Of a stretch of DNA of 64,000 nucleotides, positions 11,133-18,075 are shown one piece after another. Each line of letters opens with the position of its first letter. The first letter of the stretch is position 1. Below the pieces are notes generated by a model. It did not search any database, had not been told where the DNA came from, and saw only the letters and a list, made by a program, of their open reading frames with translations. This DNA is from Roseibium album. Its GTDB lineage: Bacteria > Pseudomonadota > Alphaproteobacteria > Rhizobiales > Stappiaceae. Position numbers and translations under genes: made by a program. The stretch lies in assembly GCF_001404515.1 (NCBI RefSeq), contig NZ_CXWE01000015.1:1-64000 (forward strand), given 5' to 3'.

Positions 11133-12416
11133 TTATTCCTGTTCGAAAATAAAACCTCTTGAGAACGAAAAATAAATCGCACTACCAATCGATTTATCTT
11201 TTCGAATTAAGTAATTATCGAATGCATATAAATCATTCGAATTAATTACGAGTTTTCCATTCACATTTAATTGCGAACTTACTTCGAGGTTATCTAAACC
11301 CTCTCTCCTCGCATCAACGAGCCCTAAGTAACACGCAGCAAAACCTTTCAAATCTGACCTGTAGTTTAAGTCAAAAACTCTATGAAGAATCCCCTGACCG
11401 GACTCAGGTACAAGAAGATCGTCTTTCACGAAGAGTGGATAGTGCTCTGTTGGTAAAAATCTATAACTTAGGTAATTGCTAAGTTTACTTTTGTTTCTAC
11501 CAACAATATCCCAAGTACTGCTAGCATTTTGCCAGTCAAATTTCTTCTCGTATTCAATTATACGCGCGCTCGCATTGCCAAATGCCTGCAATTTAACTTC
11601 ACTCGACTTTTCAATCCGTTCATTCAACTCCGCTCGCTTTTGATTTGTTAGATTTGCATCAGTCCAAAATTCCGGACGTCCTCTTGGCCAAAACGCATCT
11701 AGCAGCTTCTGTCCTTCACGATTTAAACTTGCAAACCCAATTCCGTAACAGCGATTTGAAAATGGTAGGTCCTTATACTCTCGTAAGACTGGATGTATTT
11801 TTAAGGCCGGACTATCGTCCTTGGAGATAATCAAATTGTCATTGCGATTAGCACTGTACCAATCCTCAAATTCCTCCCTGGACGCGTAACGGACACTGGA
11901 ACTCAGAACCGTTAGTCGTGCGGCAGTGTTTTTGTAGGAGTGATTTGAGGTGTACCCCAAACCCATCTCGAGGTTATCTGCATCCTGAAACCAGATGGTC
12001 AAAGGAAGAAAAGAACCATCAAAAGCGCCTAGCCGTTGGCCCAGATACCGATCTTTGATCGTGGTACAAAAATACGGCAAACTCATCAAAACAGCATGAT
12101 TGTCTTTTGTACGCTTCAAGAATAGTGATGGCACGATTAAATTTTTCGAAAAAACTTCTTTGGGCCGGTTCGTTTCACAAGTGACGACGACATCAAAATT
12201 CAAAGGTTCAATATTATCCACTAAATACTGTGTCGTAACTCTATAGTAAATTCCACGATTAACAGCAGTTTCCGAGGGGGCTTCTCCTCCGCTGAAGTAT
12301 AAAGCGAGAGCGAGCGGCAGCCACGGCAGGAATCCTGCGAAATTTTTTACGATATAGATGATCCCGACAACAAACGCGGCAGCAAACGAAACTAACAAAA
12401 GCCGCTTAATTGACAT
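11133..12416 (-). CDS. Membrane-anchored protein of unknown function, paralogue of the upstream gene
   Basis: I do not recognise the family. The N-terminus carries two hydrophobic stretches (about residues 4-24 and 27-42), so it is probably anchored with about 380 residues outside the cytoplasm. The body resembles the gene just upstream over most of its length: both have a G-Y-Y/F-R...YL-V/I-D...EPL-FD block followed by a Cys near residue 75, an L-LY/F-KRT block, a G-F-P-T-WF-D-NL-G-G block and a later conserved Cys. Two cysteines shared by both proteins would suit a disulfide in the periplasm. The ATG at 12416 is preferred over a GTG 6 bases earlier because GGAGG lies about 5 bases before it. 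It overlaps the end of the upstream gene and stops 2 bases before the RTX lipase start, so it is translationally coupled to both. AT-rich compared with the rest of the window. Function could be immunity, chaperoning or surface display of the RTX protein; none is shown. Confidence 0.8.
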   Translation of the reverse strand: MSIKRLLLVSFAAAFVVGIIYIVKNFAGFLPWLPLALALYFSGGEAPSETAVNRGIYYRVTTQYLVDNIEPLNFDVVVTCETNRPKEVFSKNLIVPSLFLKRTKDNHAVLMSLPYFCTTIKDRYLGQRLGAFDGSFLPLTIWFQDADNLEMGLGYTSNHSYKNTAARLTVLSSSVRYASREEFEDWYSANRNDNLIISKDDSPALKIHPVLREYKDLPFSNRCYGIGFASLNREGQKLLDAFWPRGRPEFWTDANLTNQKRAELNERIEKSSEVKLQAFGNASARIIEYEKKFDWQNASSTWDIVGRNKSKLSNYLSYRFLPTEHYPLFVKDDLLVPESGQGILHRVFDLNYRSDLKGFAACYLGLVDARREGLDNLEVSSQLNVNGKLVINSNDLYAFDNYLIRKDKSIGSAIYFSFSRGFIFEQE

Positions 12417-13812
12417 GTCCACCTCCGAAAAACTCGAAGGTTACAAATTCTGCAACGGCTTGATCGGCAATCAAAAAATGCGGTAGTGCAAGCGGTTTCT
12501 CTATTGCCTCGTATGTGGTGCTTCCGACATCATCAACGATGTTCAGATCAATTGACTTTCCGAACTCAACAAGTTTCGGCCCATAATTTGAACCGAAGTA
12601 ATATCCGTAAAGCTGCTCAAAATTTTTCGTTCCGTACCCAATAGGATTGTAAGTTGAATAGCAAGAAAGCAACCCTTTCTTTTCACGCCGAATATCGACA
12701 ATGTATTCTACACGCTTTCCTATAAATGAATCTTCCTGAACGAAAGGATATCCATCTGAACGTGTTACCGGATAAATGTCTGGCCGGTCGATTGTCCAGA
12801 GGTCTTTGCCTCCCTCTTCGAGCTTGGTACGTCGAAGAAAATTAAATCCAATAGGAAATTCTTGAGAGGGGCTGCTGTCGTAATACTGCTTTTCCAGCAC
12901 GGGAACCAAGTCGAGCTTGCTGATCCCATTATCCTTGTTCGTATCCGGTAAAGTGTCAGGAGCGAACCAATATCGGGAAGACAATGAACTAGGATAATAT
13001 CTATCAGCGATTTCACGGCTGCTCTCGTCAATATGAGGAATTATCGCAACGCCAGTACAACTTAGCGGTAATAGCGACTTGGCAGGATCGAAATGCGCCC
13101 AATATTCCTTGTGTCTCCGATCAGTGACGAAACGTGGTCCAATCTGAATCTCTTCCAGCAAATTGCCGCTATCCGATGAAATCCAAGAACTGAAATGATC
13201 TGCTGTGGAAGGCTCTACTTTCGCGTCTACAAACGAAATTCGGCTGGTTGGATTGTCAAATGCACTTGACGATGCAAAACCAGTCCCAATGGCAAGATTT
13301 CGCTCATCTTCGAACCAGACTGTAAATGGGATGAAGTTACCTTCTAATACGCGTGTCCAGGACCGCCGGAACTCCTGTGTATCTGCAACCTGTCGATCTT
13401 CGGCATATCTAATAGCGTCACAAACTCTCGGTGTTGCAATCATGACAGCAGCGTCCGAAGTCGTTCTCTTCGCATAAAGAGCCGGTAAATAGCCATGAAC
13501 GACCCGTCCATTCTCGAACGTGTGGTTCCCGCAGGACACCTGCAAATCAAAAACTAGGGGCTCCGATCCGTCGATCAAATACTCGGCAAAAAGACGAAAA
13601 TACGTTCCCTTTGCATCACCAGACTCACCAAATTCGTTCGGTGGTACAATTCTGGTCCGAGGTAGCGTTTTTGCCGTGTCAGCAACCGCTGCTACAGAAG
13701 ATCCAATAACGCAAATCAGGGCGAATATGATCCTACATGCGACAAAATCTGAGCGCCAAGAGAGTTGGAAGAACGTCCATATCCTTGAATTATCGCATCC
13801 CAACGCTTGCAT
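12406..13812 (-). CDS. Exported protein of unknown function, first gene of the RTX operon
   Basis: No family recognised. About 468 residues. A hydrophobic segment near residues 26-44 ending in SSVAAVADTA looks like a Sec signal peptide with an unusually long n-region, so the true start may lie somewhat downstream; the ATG at 13812 has GAAAGG in front. The mature part is a diverged paralogue of the following gene, with the same order of conserved blocks (YFRLFAEYLID, LPALYAKRT, GNFIPFTVWFEDERNL). It also has a C-terminal extension rich in aromatic residues. It overlaps the next gene by about 10 bases and appears to open a three-gene operon that ends in the giant RTX lipase. The absence of catalytic motifs and the tandem duplication suggest a binding or protective role; this is inference only. 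Confidence 0.8.
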   Translation of the reverse strand: MQALGCDNSRIWTFFQLSWRSDFVACRIIFALICVIGSSVAAVADTAKTLPRTRIVPPNEFGESGDAKGTYFRLFAEYLIDGSEPLVFDLQVSCGNHTFENGRVVHGYLPALYAKRTTSDAAVMIATPRVCDAIRYAEDRQVADTQEFRRSWTRVLEGNFIPFTVWFEDERNLAIGTGFASSSAFDNPTSRISFVDAKVEPSTADHFSSWISSDSGNLLEEIQIGPRFVTDRRHKEYWAHFDPAKSLLPLSCTGVAIIPHIDESSREIADRYYPSSLSSRYWFAPDTLPDTNKDNGISKLDLVPVLEKQYYDSSPSQEFPIGFNFLRRTKLEEGGKDLWTIDRPDIYPVTRSDGYPFVQEDSFIGKRVEYIVDIRREKKGLLSCYSTYNPIGYGTKNFEQLYGYYFGSNYGPKLVEFGKSIDLNIVDDVGSTTYEAIEKPLALPHFLIADQAVAEFVTFEFFGGGHVN

Positions 13813-13850
13813 AGGAAAACCTTTCAGTATCGAGGTTGACTACCCATGCT

Positions 13851-14222
13851 TTAAATTACGACGAGACATCTGTCTTCAGCGCTTGGCTCACGATCGTTAC
13901 CAAAGAGTTTAGCCAAGCTGCTATTCCCTCGCTCACTGTCTTCGGTCAATCTAAATATGTATTTATTTTGCTTTCCGTAACAAAAGAGCAAAAATAAACC
14001 AATTTTAGCCAAGTTAAACTCCAACCTATGCGCTCCAAAAAACAAAATCTTTGATTTTTCGGAGAGATATTTAGCAAATACTAATGAATTTATTGTTTTC
14101 ACATCTTTTGTCAGCGTAATTTCTTGTTCTTTTACCACTGCCCCACCCCGACCAATCACTATTTGATCTTCTCTATTAGATTCAGTCCAAAAAAGATCTT
14201 GTAGAAACACTGAGACTCTCAT
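13851..14222 (-). CDS. Small hypothetical ORF in AT-rich region (doubtful)
   Basis: Open frame of about 124 codons from an internal ATG; an upstream ATG at 14291 would give 146 codons. It has no recognisable domain. A hydrophobic stretch (AKIGLFLLFCYGK) sits in the middle. It lies immediately upstream of the RTX operon in the same orientation and shares its AT-rich composition. It may be a genuine small gene, the degraded end of a larger one, or simply chance open frame in AT-rich leader DNA. No good ribosome-binding site was seen. Confidence 0.25.
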   Translation of the reverse strand: MRVSVFLQDLFWTESNREDQIVIGRGGAVVKEQEITLTKDVKTINSLVFAKYLSEKSKILFFGAHRLEFNLAKIGLFLLFCYGKQNKYIFRLTEDSERGNSSLAKLFGNDREPSAEDRCLVVI

Positions 14223-14291
14223 ATTGCGCGAGCCTGTCACGATTAGCAAAGGTTGTAAATATAATCGGATTCTCCTGAAAAGGTTGCACAA

Positions 14292-14540
14292 CCATAGTTA
14301 TAATTGTCCATTTTCGGCGAAAATGCGCGTGATTGAGGACAACTCTACACTCAATTCAGGAGTGCAATTTCGACGAAACTTTTGTTGACAAGGGCGAATT
14401 GTGATCAGTTATCCACAGGCACATTGTGCCTAGCCATTTGTGGTAAACACCAGATCACTGCCATGAAATCTGGCCTGCTCCCCCGATAACTCCACGTTAT
14501 AAGGTTAGTCTGTTTCCAACTTGCAGTGCCACCCAAAGTG
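14292..14540. other. Intergenic stretch with one DnaA-box-like 9-mer and a perfect palindrome
   Basis: No gene seen. At 14409-14417 there is TTATCCACA, a perfect match to the DnaA box consensus. It runs directly into a 15-base palindrome, AGGCACATTGTGCCT, at 14417-14431. A TTGACA lies at 14382. These are isolated: no cluster of DnaA boxes, no repA/dnaA and no iterons accompany them, so no origin is claimed. Confidence 0.4.
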
Positions 14541-14573
14541 CCCTCGAGGTGGGCTAGAGTTTTCTGGACCAAA

Positions 14574-15410
14574 TCAAGAACACGGGCTGGCTACGTGTTC
14601 TGATTTCATCAGGTCCACCGGCACTTTGTTGCCGATGGCGCCATGTGGTCTGTGTTCGTTATAGTCCTTGCGCCAATGCTCCAATTTTTCGACCGCATCC
14701 GCAAGGCTCAGGAACCAGTGCGCATTCAGGCACTCGGCCCTGAACCGTCCGTTGAAGGCCTCGATGAATGCGTTGTCCGTCGGTTTTCTAGGCCTGGAGA
14801 AGTCAAGCGTGACGTCTCTTCTATAGGCCCACAGATCGAGATCCCGGGAGATGAACTCGGAGCCCGGATCGTCTTCGGATAGCCAATCTGCTTACAGACG
14901 ATCTCCAAGGTTCTCACCACATCCTCACCCCGGTAGCTGAAACGTGGGTCAAGCGCTGGCACATAGCGAGAATACTTGTCGATCACTGTCAGAACGCGGA
15001 TCTTCCGGCCGGTGGCGAGTTGGTCATGCACGAAATCCATCGCCCACACATCGTTCGGCTCGACAGCTTCCTGCCGGTCTTCGCGCAGCTTTGCCTTCAC
15101 CCGGCGCTTGGGATGCTTGTTCCTCAGTTGCAGGCCCAGTTCGTTGTAAATCCGGCGGGTTTTCTTCTGATTGATTATCCAGCCCACCCGGCGCAACAAA
15201 ACATACACACGCCGGTATCTGAACCGAACACGCGTCTGGCAAATCTCTCTGATCCGCTGTTCCAAAGCGGCTTGGCCGGATCGACGAGATTTATAGCGAT
15301 AGGTTGTCGGGTCAAGCCGGATCACCGCGCAGGGACGGCGAATAGACACCGACCAGTCCGACCGCATCTCGTCGACCAGCGTTCTCTTCCGGGCAAGCCC
15401 TAGAGCTTTC
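14574..15410 (-). pseudogene. IS3-family transposase orfB, frameshifted by a short deletion in the DDE core
   Basis: Reading leftward, the -1 frame after orfA gives KALGLARKRTLVDEM and then the HTH_21-type region and the start of the rve integrase core (NDVWAMDFVHDQ, holding the first catalytic Asp). The frame runs cleanly to IGYPKTIR and is then lost. In the next frame the usual continuation appears at once: GSEFISRDLDLWAYRR, then TDNAFIEAFNGRFRAECLN with the catalytic Glu, ending at the TGA at 14574. Compared with the family's normal RVDQGSEF-type junction, the bases encoding the second catalytic Asp are missing. The minimal explanation is a 10-base deletion near 14863. That removes a catalytic residue and shifts the frame, so the enzyme should be dead. 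Confidence 0.88.
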
Positions 15411-15669
15411 GTTTGACGATGTCCTGAAGCATCTCCTTATCGAGAGACAAGTCCGCGACGACCTTCTTGAGCCGAGCATTCTCCTGCTCCAGCTCCCGGA
15501 GCCGCTTCATCTCCGACGACATCGAACCCGCATACTCCTTGCGCCAGTTGAAATACGTCGCCTGGCTGATCCCGGCTTCACGGAAGATCTCAGCCACTGG
15601 AACACCTTCTTCACCGCGCTTCACGATGAACGCATTCTGCGCATCCGAAAACTTCGATGCCTTCATCAA
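15400..15669 (-). CDS. IS3-family transposase orfA (HTH protein)
   Basis: An 89-residue protein with the usual IS3/IS407 orfA plan: an N-terminal helix-turn-helix of the HTH_8/HTH_Tnp_1 type (residues about 5-50, with GVPVAEIFREAGISQATYFNW) followed by a leucine-zipper coiled coil (about 55-88, RLRELEQENARLKKVVADLS). It would bind the element's ends and, by -1 slippage near its end (around the CGAAAGC run at 15405), be fused to orfB. This ORF is intact, but its partner is broken, so only a truncated DNA-binding protein could be made. Confidence 0.9.
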   Translation of the reverse strand: MMKASKFSDAQNAFIVKRGEEGVPVAEIFREAGISQATYFNWRKEYAGSMSSEMKRLRELEQENARLKKVVADLSLDKEMLQDIVKRKL

Positions 15670-15862
15670 TTCCGCTCCTTCCCAGCCAGGAAAATCATCG
15701 CGGAAAACTCTAACTCAAATCGAGGGAAATTTGCTGGGGCACATCATAGCCCAAGCGTGGATCAAGTGCCGGCGCCAGTGAGACGATTGAATCAGTCGGC
15801 AATGCTGATCGCAACAGTTAGTTTTTCAACAGAATTGGCTCAAACTCGACTTTCGATGCACA

Positions 15863-16048
15863 ATGAACGAACCAGGCGTCCCGCAGAGCCGAGACGACCT
15901 CACAAGATATGTTTGTGGCAGGGACTGGACCGCCGGGGATCGTACTGTTGACGTTCTGGTTGCAAGACTACGGCGGCGGATCCCACCAGGCACAGCGAAA
16001 ATCGTCACAATTCACCGGTTCGGCTATGTGCTCAACCGGGTTGATTAA
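15863..16048 (+). pseudogene. C-terminal fragment of an OmpR/PhoB-type response regulator
   Basis: About 60 codons reading NEPGVPQSRDDLTRYVCGRD, then a DRTVDVLVARLRRRI recognition helix and an IVTIHRFGYVLNR wing. This is the second half of a winged-helix Trans_reg_C domain. No receiver domain precedes it; the upstream side is the IS3 element, about 140 bases away. The upstream in-frame codons only weakly resemble the first half of the domain. It is best read as the stump of a two-component regulator whose front was lost in the rearrangement that brought in the IS element. Confidence 0.75.
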
Positions 16049-16334
16049 AGCCTTGCAGCAGGACCCGTCGCAAGACCGGAACCATTGGTCAAGCGCTGCT
16101 GTTTTTTGCAAAGAGGTGGATCGTAGCGCGGCAACCAAAAACACACTTGAATCTTGAGATGCTTCCGTTTGGACGGGCGCCGGTCAGGAGCCGACTTGAA
16201 GTCAAATCAGTTGATTTCCGACAAACGAAGGCAACCCGACGAAAACTGGCTAACGAACACCTTGCCGAGACTGGACCTGTACATTTCGGTTCAGACATGC
16301 CCCGCACAGTCATCCGCTGGGTGCGGTCACGAAT
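16049..16334. other. Gene-free stretch downstream of the regulator fragment
   Basis: Open frames exist on both strands, but none has a recognisable domain or a convincing ribosome-binding site. The stretch lies between the OmpR fragment and the end of the GntR gene. I see nothing I can name; it may be eroded coding DNA. Confidence 0.4.
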
Positions 16335-17096
16335 TCACTCCTCCGAAATCTGGAGTTCTGCCACAAAGTCATAGGCATCGCCGCGATACACGGATCGTGT
16401 GAATTCAACAACTTGACCAGTAGTTTGATAGGAAACCCGTTCGATCTTCAATCCTGCGGAACCGATCGGGATCTTCAGAATTTCCGCGTCGACCGCCTCC
16501 AGGCATCTTGCGGAAATGCGCTGAATGGCACGAACCGGTTGCATGCCTGTTGACCGCAAGACGGCATAGAGCGATGAGGACACTTTTTCAGGGTTCGGCA
16601 GGATTTTTTCCGACAGCGACGCCCTTTCAATCGCCATTGGAATACCGTCCGCCTTTCGCAAGCGCTCAACCCTTGCAACTCTCTCTCCCGAACTCAGCCC
16701 GAGCGCGAAAATTTCTTCCGGGGATGCAGGACACAGCCCGCGTTGCAACCATTCGCTACTGGCCGCCAACCCGCGTCGCGCCATGTCTTCGCTGAATGAT
16801 GTCAGGCTGGAAAGACGTTGTTCGACCTTCCGGACCCTGGGCGCGACAAAGGAGCCGCTACCGCGCTTCTGGACTACGGTCCGGTCCTCCACCAATCCGG
16901 CAACGGCCTTGCGGACCGTTACCCGGGACAGGTCCGTGATCACCGCAATTTCACGCTCTGACGGCAGCGGTTCATTCTCTTTCAGCACTCCCTCGTCGAT
17001 TGCCAGTTGAATGCGCCGCCGCAATTGCAGGTACCGCGGACCACGGGACCCCGTCTGCCAGTCACCGTTTTCCAACATGGAAATGAAGTCATTCAT
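16335..17096 (-). CDS. GntR/HutC-family transcriptional regulator with UTRA domain
   Basis: A 253-residue cytoplasmic repressor-type protein. The N-terminal winged helix-turn-helix spans about residues 20-85 (YLQLRRRIQLAIDEGVL, LPSEREIAVITDLSRVTVRK, VQKRGSGSFVAPR). The C-terminal ligand-binding UTRA domain spans about 105-250 (ERVARVERLRKADGIPMAIE, YQTTGQVVEFTRSVYRGDAY). This subgroup (NagR, DasR, HutC) commonly senses amino-sugar phosphates or related metabolites. The ATG at 17096 is preferred to a TTG 30 bases upstream because AGGTG lies about 9 bases before it. It is divergent from the sugar operon that starts at 17650, with ROK-like, oxidoreductase and ABC genes, and probably represses it. 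A candidate operator lies at 17618-17632. Confidence 0.92.
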   Translation of the reverse strand: MNDFISMLENGDWQTGSRGPRYLQLRRRIQLAIDEGVLKENEPLPSEREIAVITDLSRVTVRKAVAGLVEDRTVVQKRGSGSFVAPRVRKVEQRLSSLTSFSEDMARRGLAASSEWLQRGLCPASPEEIFALGLSSGERVARVERLRKADGIPMAIERASLSEKILPNPEKVSSSLYAVLRSTGMQPVRAIQRISARCLEAVDAEILKIPIGSAGLKIERVSYQTTGQVVEFTRSVYRGDAYDFVAELQISEE

Positions 17097-17595
17097 GGAG
17101 CGAGGCACCTCGGGTAAAGAAAACAATACCTTTCAGATACCAATTAAAGCTCTCCTTTTTCTGAAAAGCAAGCATCAAAACTTTGACCGGGGCGCAGTAT
17201 CTGTCATTCAGGCGCTCGGACGTCATCAGCATGCTTCGCTGCGGTCCATCAATCGATCGTCCTGACGCATAGCAATTGTCTGGATAAAAGCTTTTCTGGA
17301 AACAATACCCTGAAAGCCGTTGTACTGACTTGCCGCGCTCGAATTCACCGGCAAATTTTTCTTTTTTGTCGCCAACCAGAACGCCTGCTTCCGTGTCTTG
17401 TATATGAAATCGGCTGTAAGGCACGATTTGCGAATTTGTTCGCAAGGCCACGGAGTACGGCGCGCAGATCTGTTGAAATGCGAAGTTCAAATCTCTTTCC
17501 AAACGCTCCGAATGCGTTCCACGTTCGCGAGCCATTTCGTTAAAAAGACGATGCCAATTATTTTTTTGGTTTACTCTGAGACTGATTGGTTGCAT
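17089..17595 (-). CDS. Hypothetical protein upstream of and overlapping gntR (doubtful)
   Basis: A 168-codon open frame with no recognisable domain, signal peptide or membrane segment. It deserves listing because its TGA overlaps the chosen gntR ATG in the pattern ATGAATGA, the arrangement of a coupled upstream gene, and because without it gntR would have a leader of more than 500 bases. Against it: the composition and amino-acid mix (many Asn, Gln, Arg and scattered Cys) look unconstrained. It could equally be degraded DNA. Confidence 0.3.
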   Translation of the reverse strand: MQPISLRVNQKNNWHRLFNEMARERGTHSERLERDLNFAFQQICAPYSVALRTNSQIVPYSRFHIQDTEAGVLVGDKKEKFAGEFERGKSVQRLSGYCFQKSFYPDNCYASGRSIDGPQRSMLMTSERLNDRYCAPVKVLMLAFQKKESFNWYLKGIVFFTRGASLHE

Positions 17596-17617
17596 TTTGG
17601 TATTATAGAAAAATGCT

Positions 17618-17632
17618 AAGGTCTACAACCAG
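17618..17632. promoter_or_regulatory. Candidate GntR/DasR-type operator
   Basis: AAGGTCTACAACCAG, an imperfect dyad resembling the TGGTCTAGACCA-type sites bound by NagR/DasR-like GntR proteins. It lies in the divergent promoter region 18 bases before the first codon of the ROK-like gene. Just upstream is a GCATTTT/AAAATGC inverted repeat (17592-17616) around TATTAT. The assignment rests on resemblance and position only. Confidence 0.35.
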
Positions 17633-17649
17633 GGGCGTTTGAATATGCG

Positions 17650-18075
17650 ATGATCACCTGTCTTGATATCGACAAACCCTTTATTCGCCGCGACAATTCG
17701 CAAGGGCACGGCACGGTTCGGAAAATCCGCCCTGCCGCATCCATGGCAATGGCTGGACTTGGGTTGTTTCTGACAATTGAATGCTGCATCGAAAAAGGCA
17801 GCGCTCAAACCCCGATGTCGCTGATCAAGGCAAATGATGACGGCTCCTGTGACGCCGATGTTGCCGTTTCTGCCCGCCTGAACAATCGTCCGTTTCAACA
17901 TCGACCCGAACTGGTGTGTGGCCTTCCGGGTCGCATCATCAACGATGCCGGTGTTATCGCGAGCACCAGGTCCGGACCTGAAAACGGGCCCGTTGCCGAT
18001 CTCAGGTTCGCGGCCCTGATGCCAAAGCAGGTTTTTCGAGATACCATTGCCCCTTGTCTGGAGACCGCAGGATGA
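17650..18075 (+). CDS. Half-length ROK-kinase-like protein, probably degenerate
   Basis: About 141 residues. The start MITCLDIDKPFIRR matches the N-terminal ATP-binding strand of ROK sugar kinases (usually a CFDIGGTxI-type sequence), but the two glycines of the phosphate loop are replaced by Asp-Lys. Near residue 80-115 the order LNNRPF, ELVCGLP, RIINDAGVIA parallels the region of ROK kinases that ends in the conserved VxNDA strand. The rest of the kinase (the ExGH catalytic motif and the CxCGxxGC zinc site) is missing; ROK proteins usually have about 300 residues. The last codons overlap the next gene as ATGA, so translational coupling is kept. It could be a remnant of an N-acetylglucosamine-type kinase that opened the operon. 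The ROK relation is my reading and not certain. Confidence 0.45.
   Translation: MITCLDIDKPFIRRDNSQGHGTVRKIRPAASMAMAGLGLFLTIECCIEKGSAQTPMSLIKANDDGSCDADVAVSARLNNRPFQHRPELVCGLPGRIINDAGVIASTRSGPENGPVADLRFAALMPKQVFRDTIAPCLETAG

Larger units (their letters stand above)
14541..15726 (-). mobile_element. IS3-family insertion sequence (IS407-like two-ORF type), transposase inactivated
   Basis: About 1.19 kb element bounded by imperfect 24-base inverted repeats. The left end begins CCCTCGAGGTGGGCTAGAG at 14541 and the right end, read on the minus strand from 15726, begins CCCTCGATTTGAGTTAGAG; about 20 of 24 positions match. It encodes orfA and orfB on the minus strand, with orfB in the -1 frame as in programmed-frameshift IS3 elements. 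No obvious target-site duplication flanks it. orfB carries a small deletion that breaks the frame, so the copy is presumably not autonomous. The exact outer ends are uncertain by a few bases. Confidence 0.85.

Noticed and set aside
14292..14540. Possible replication origin because of the DnaA box
   Set aside because: Only one box, no AT-rich unwinding region or replication genes nearby.
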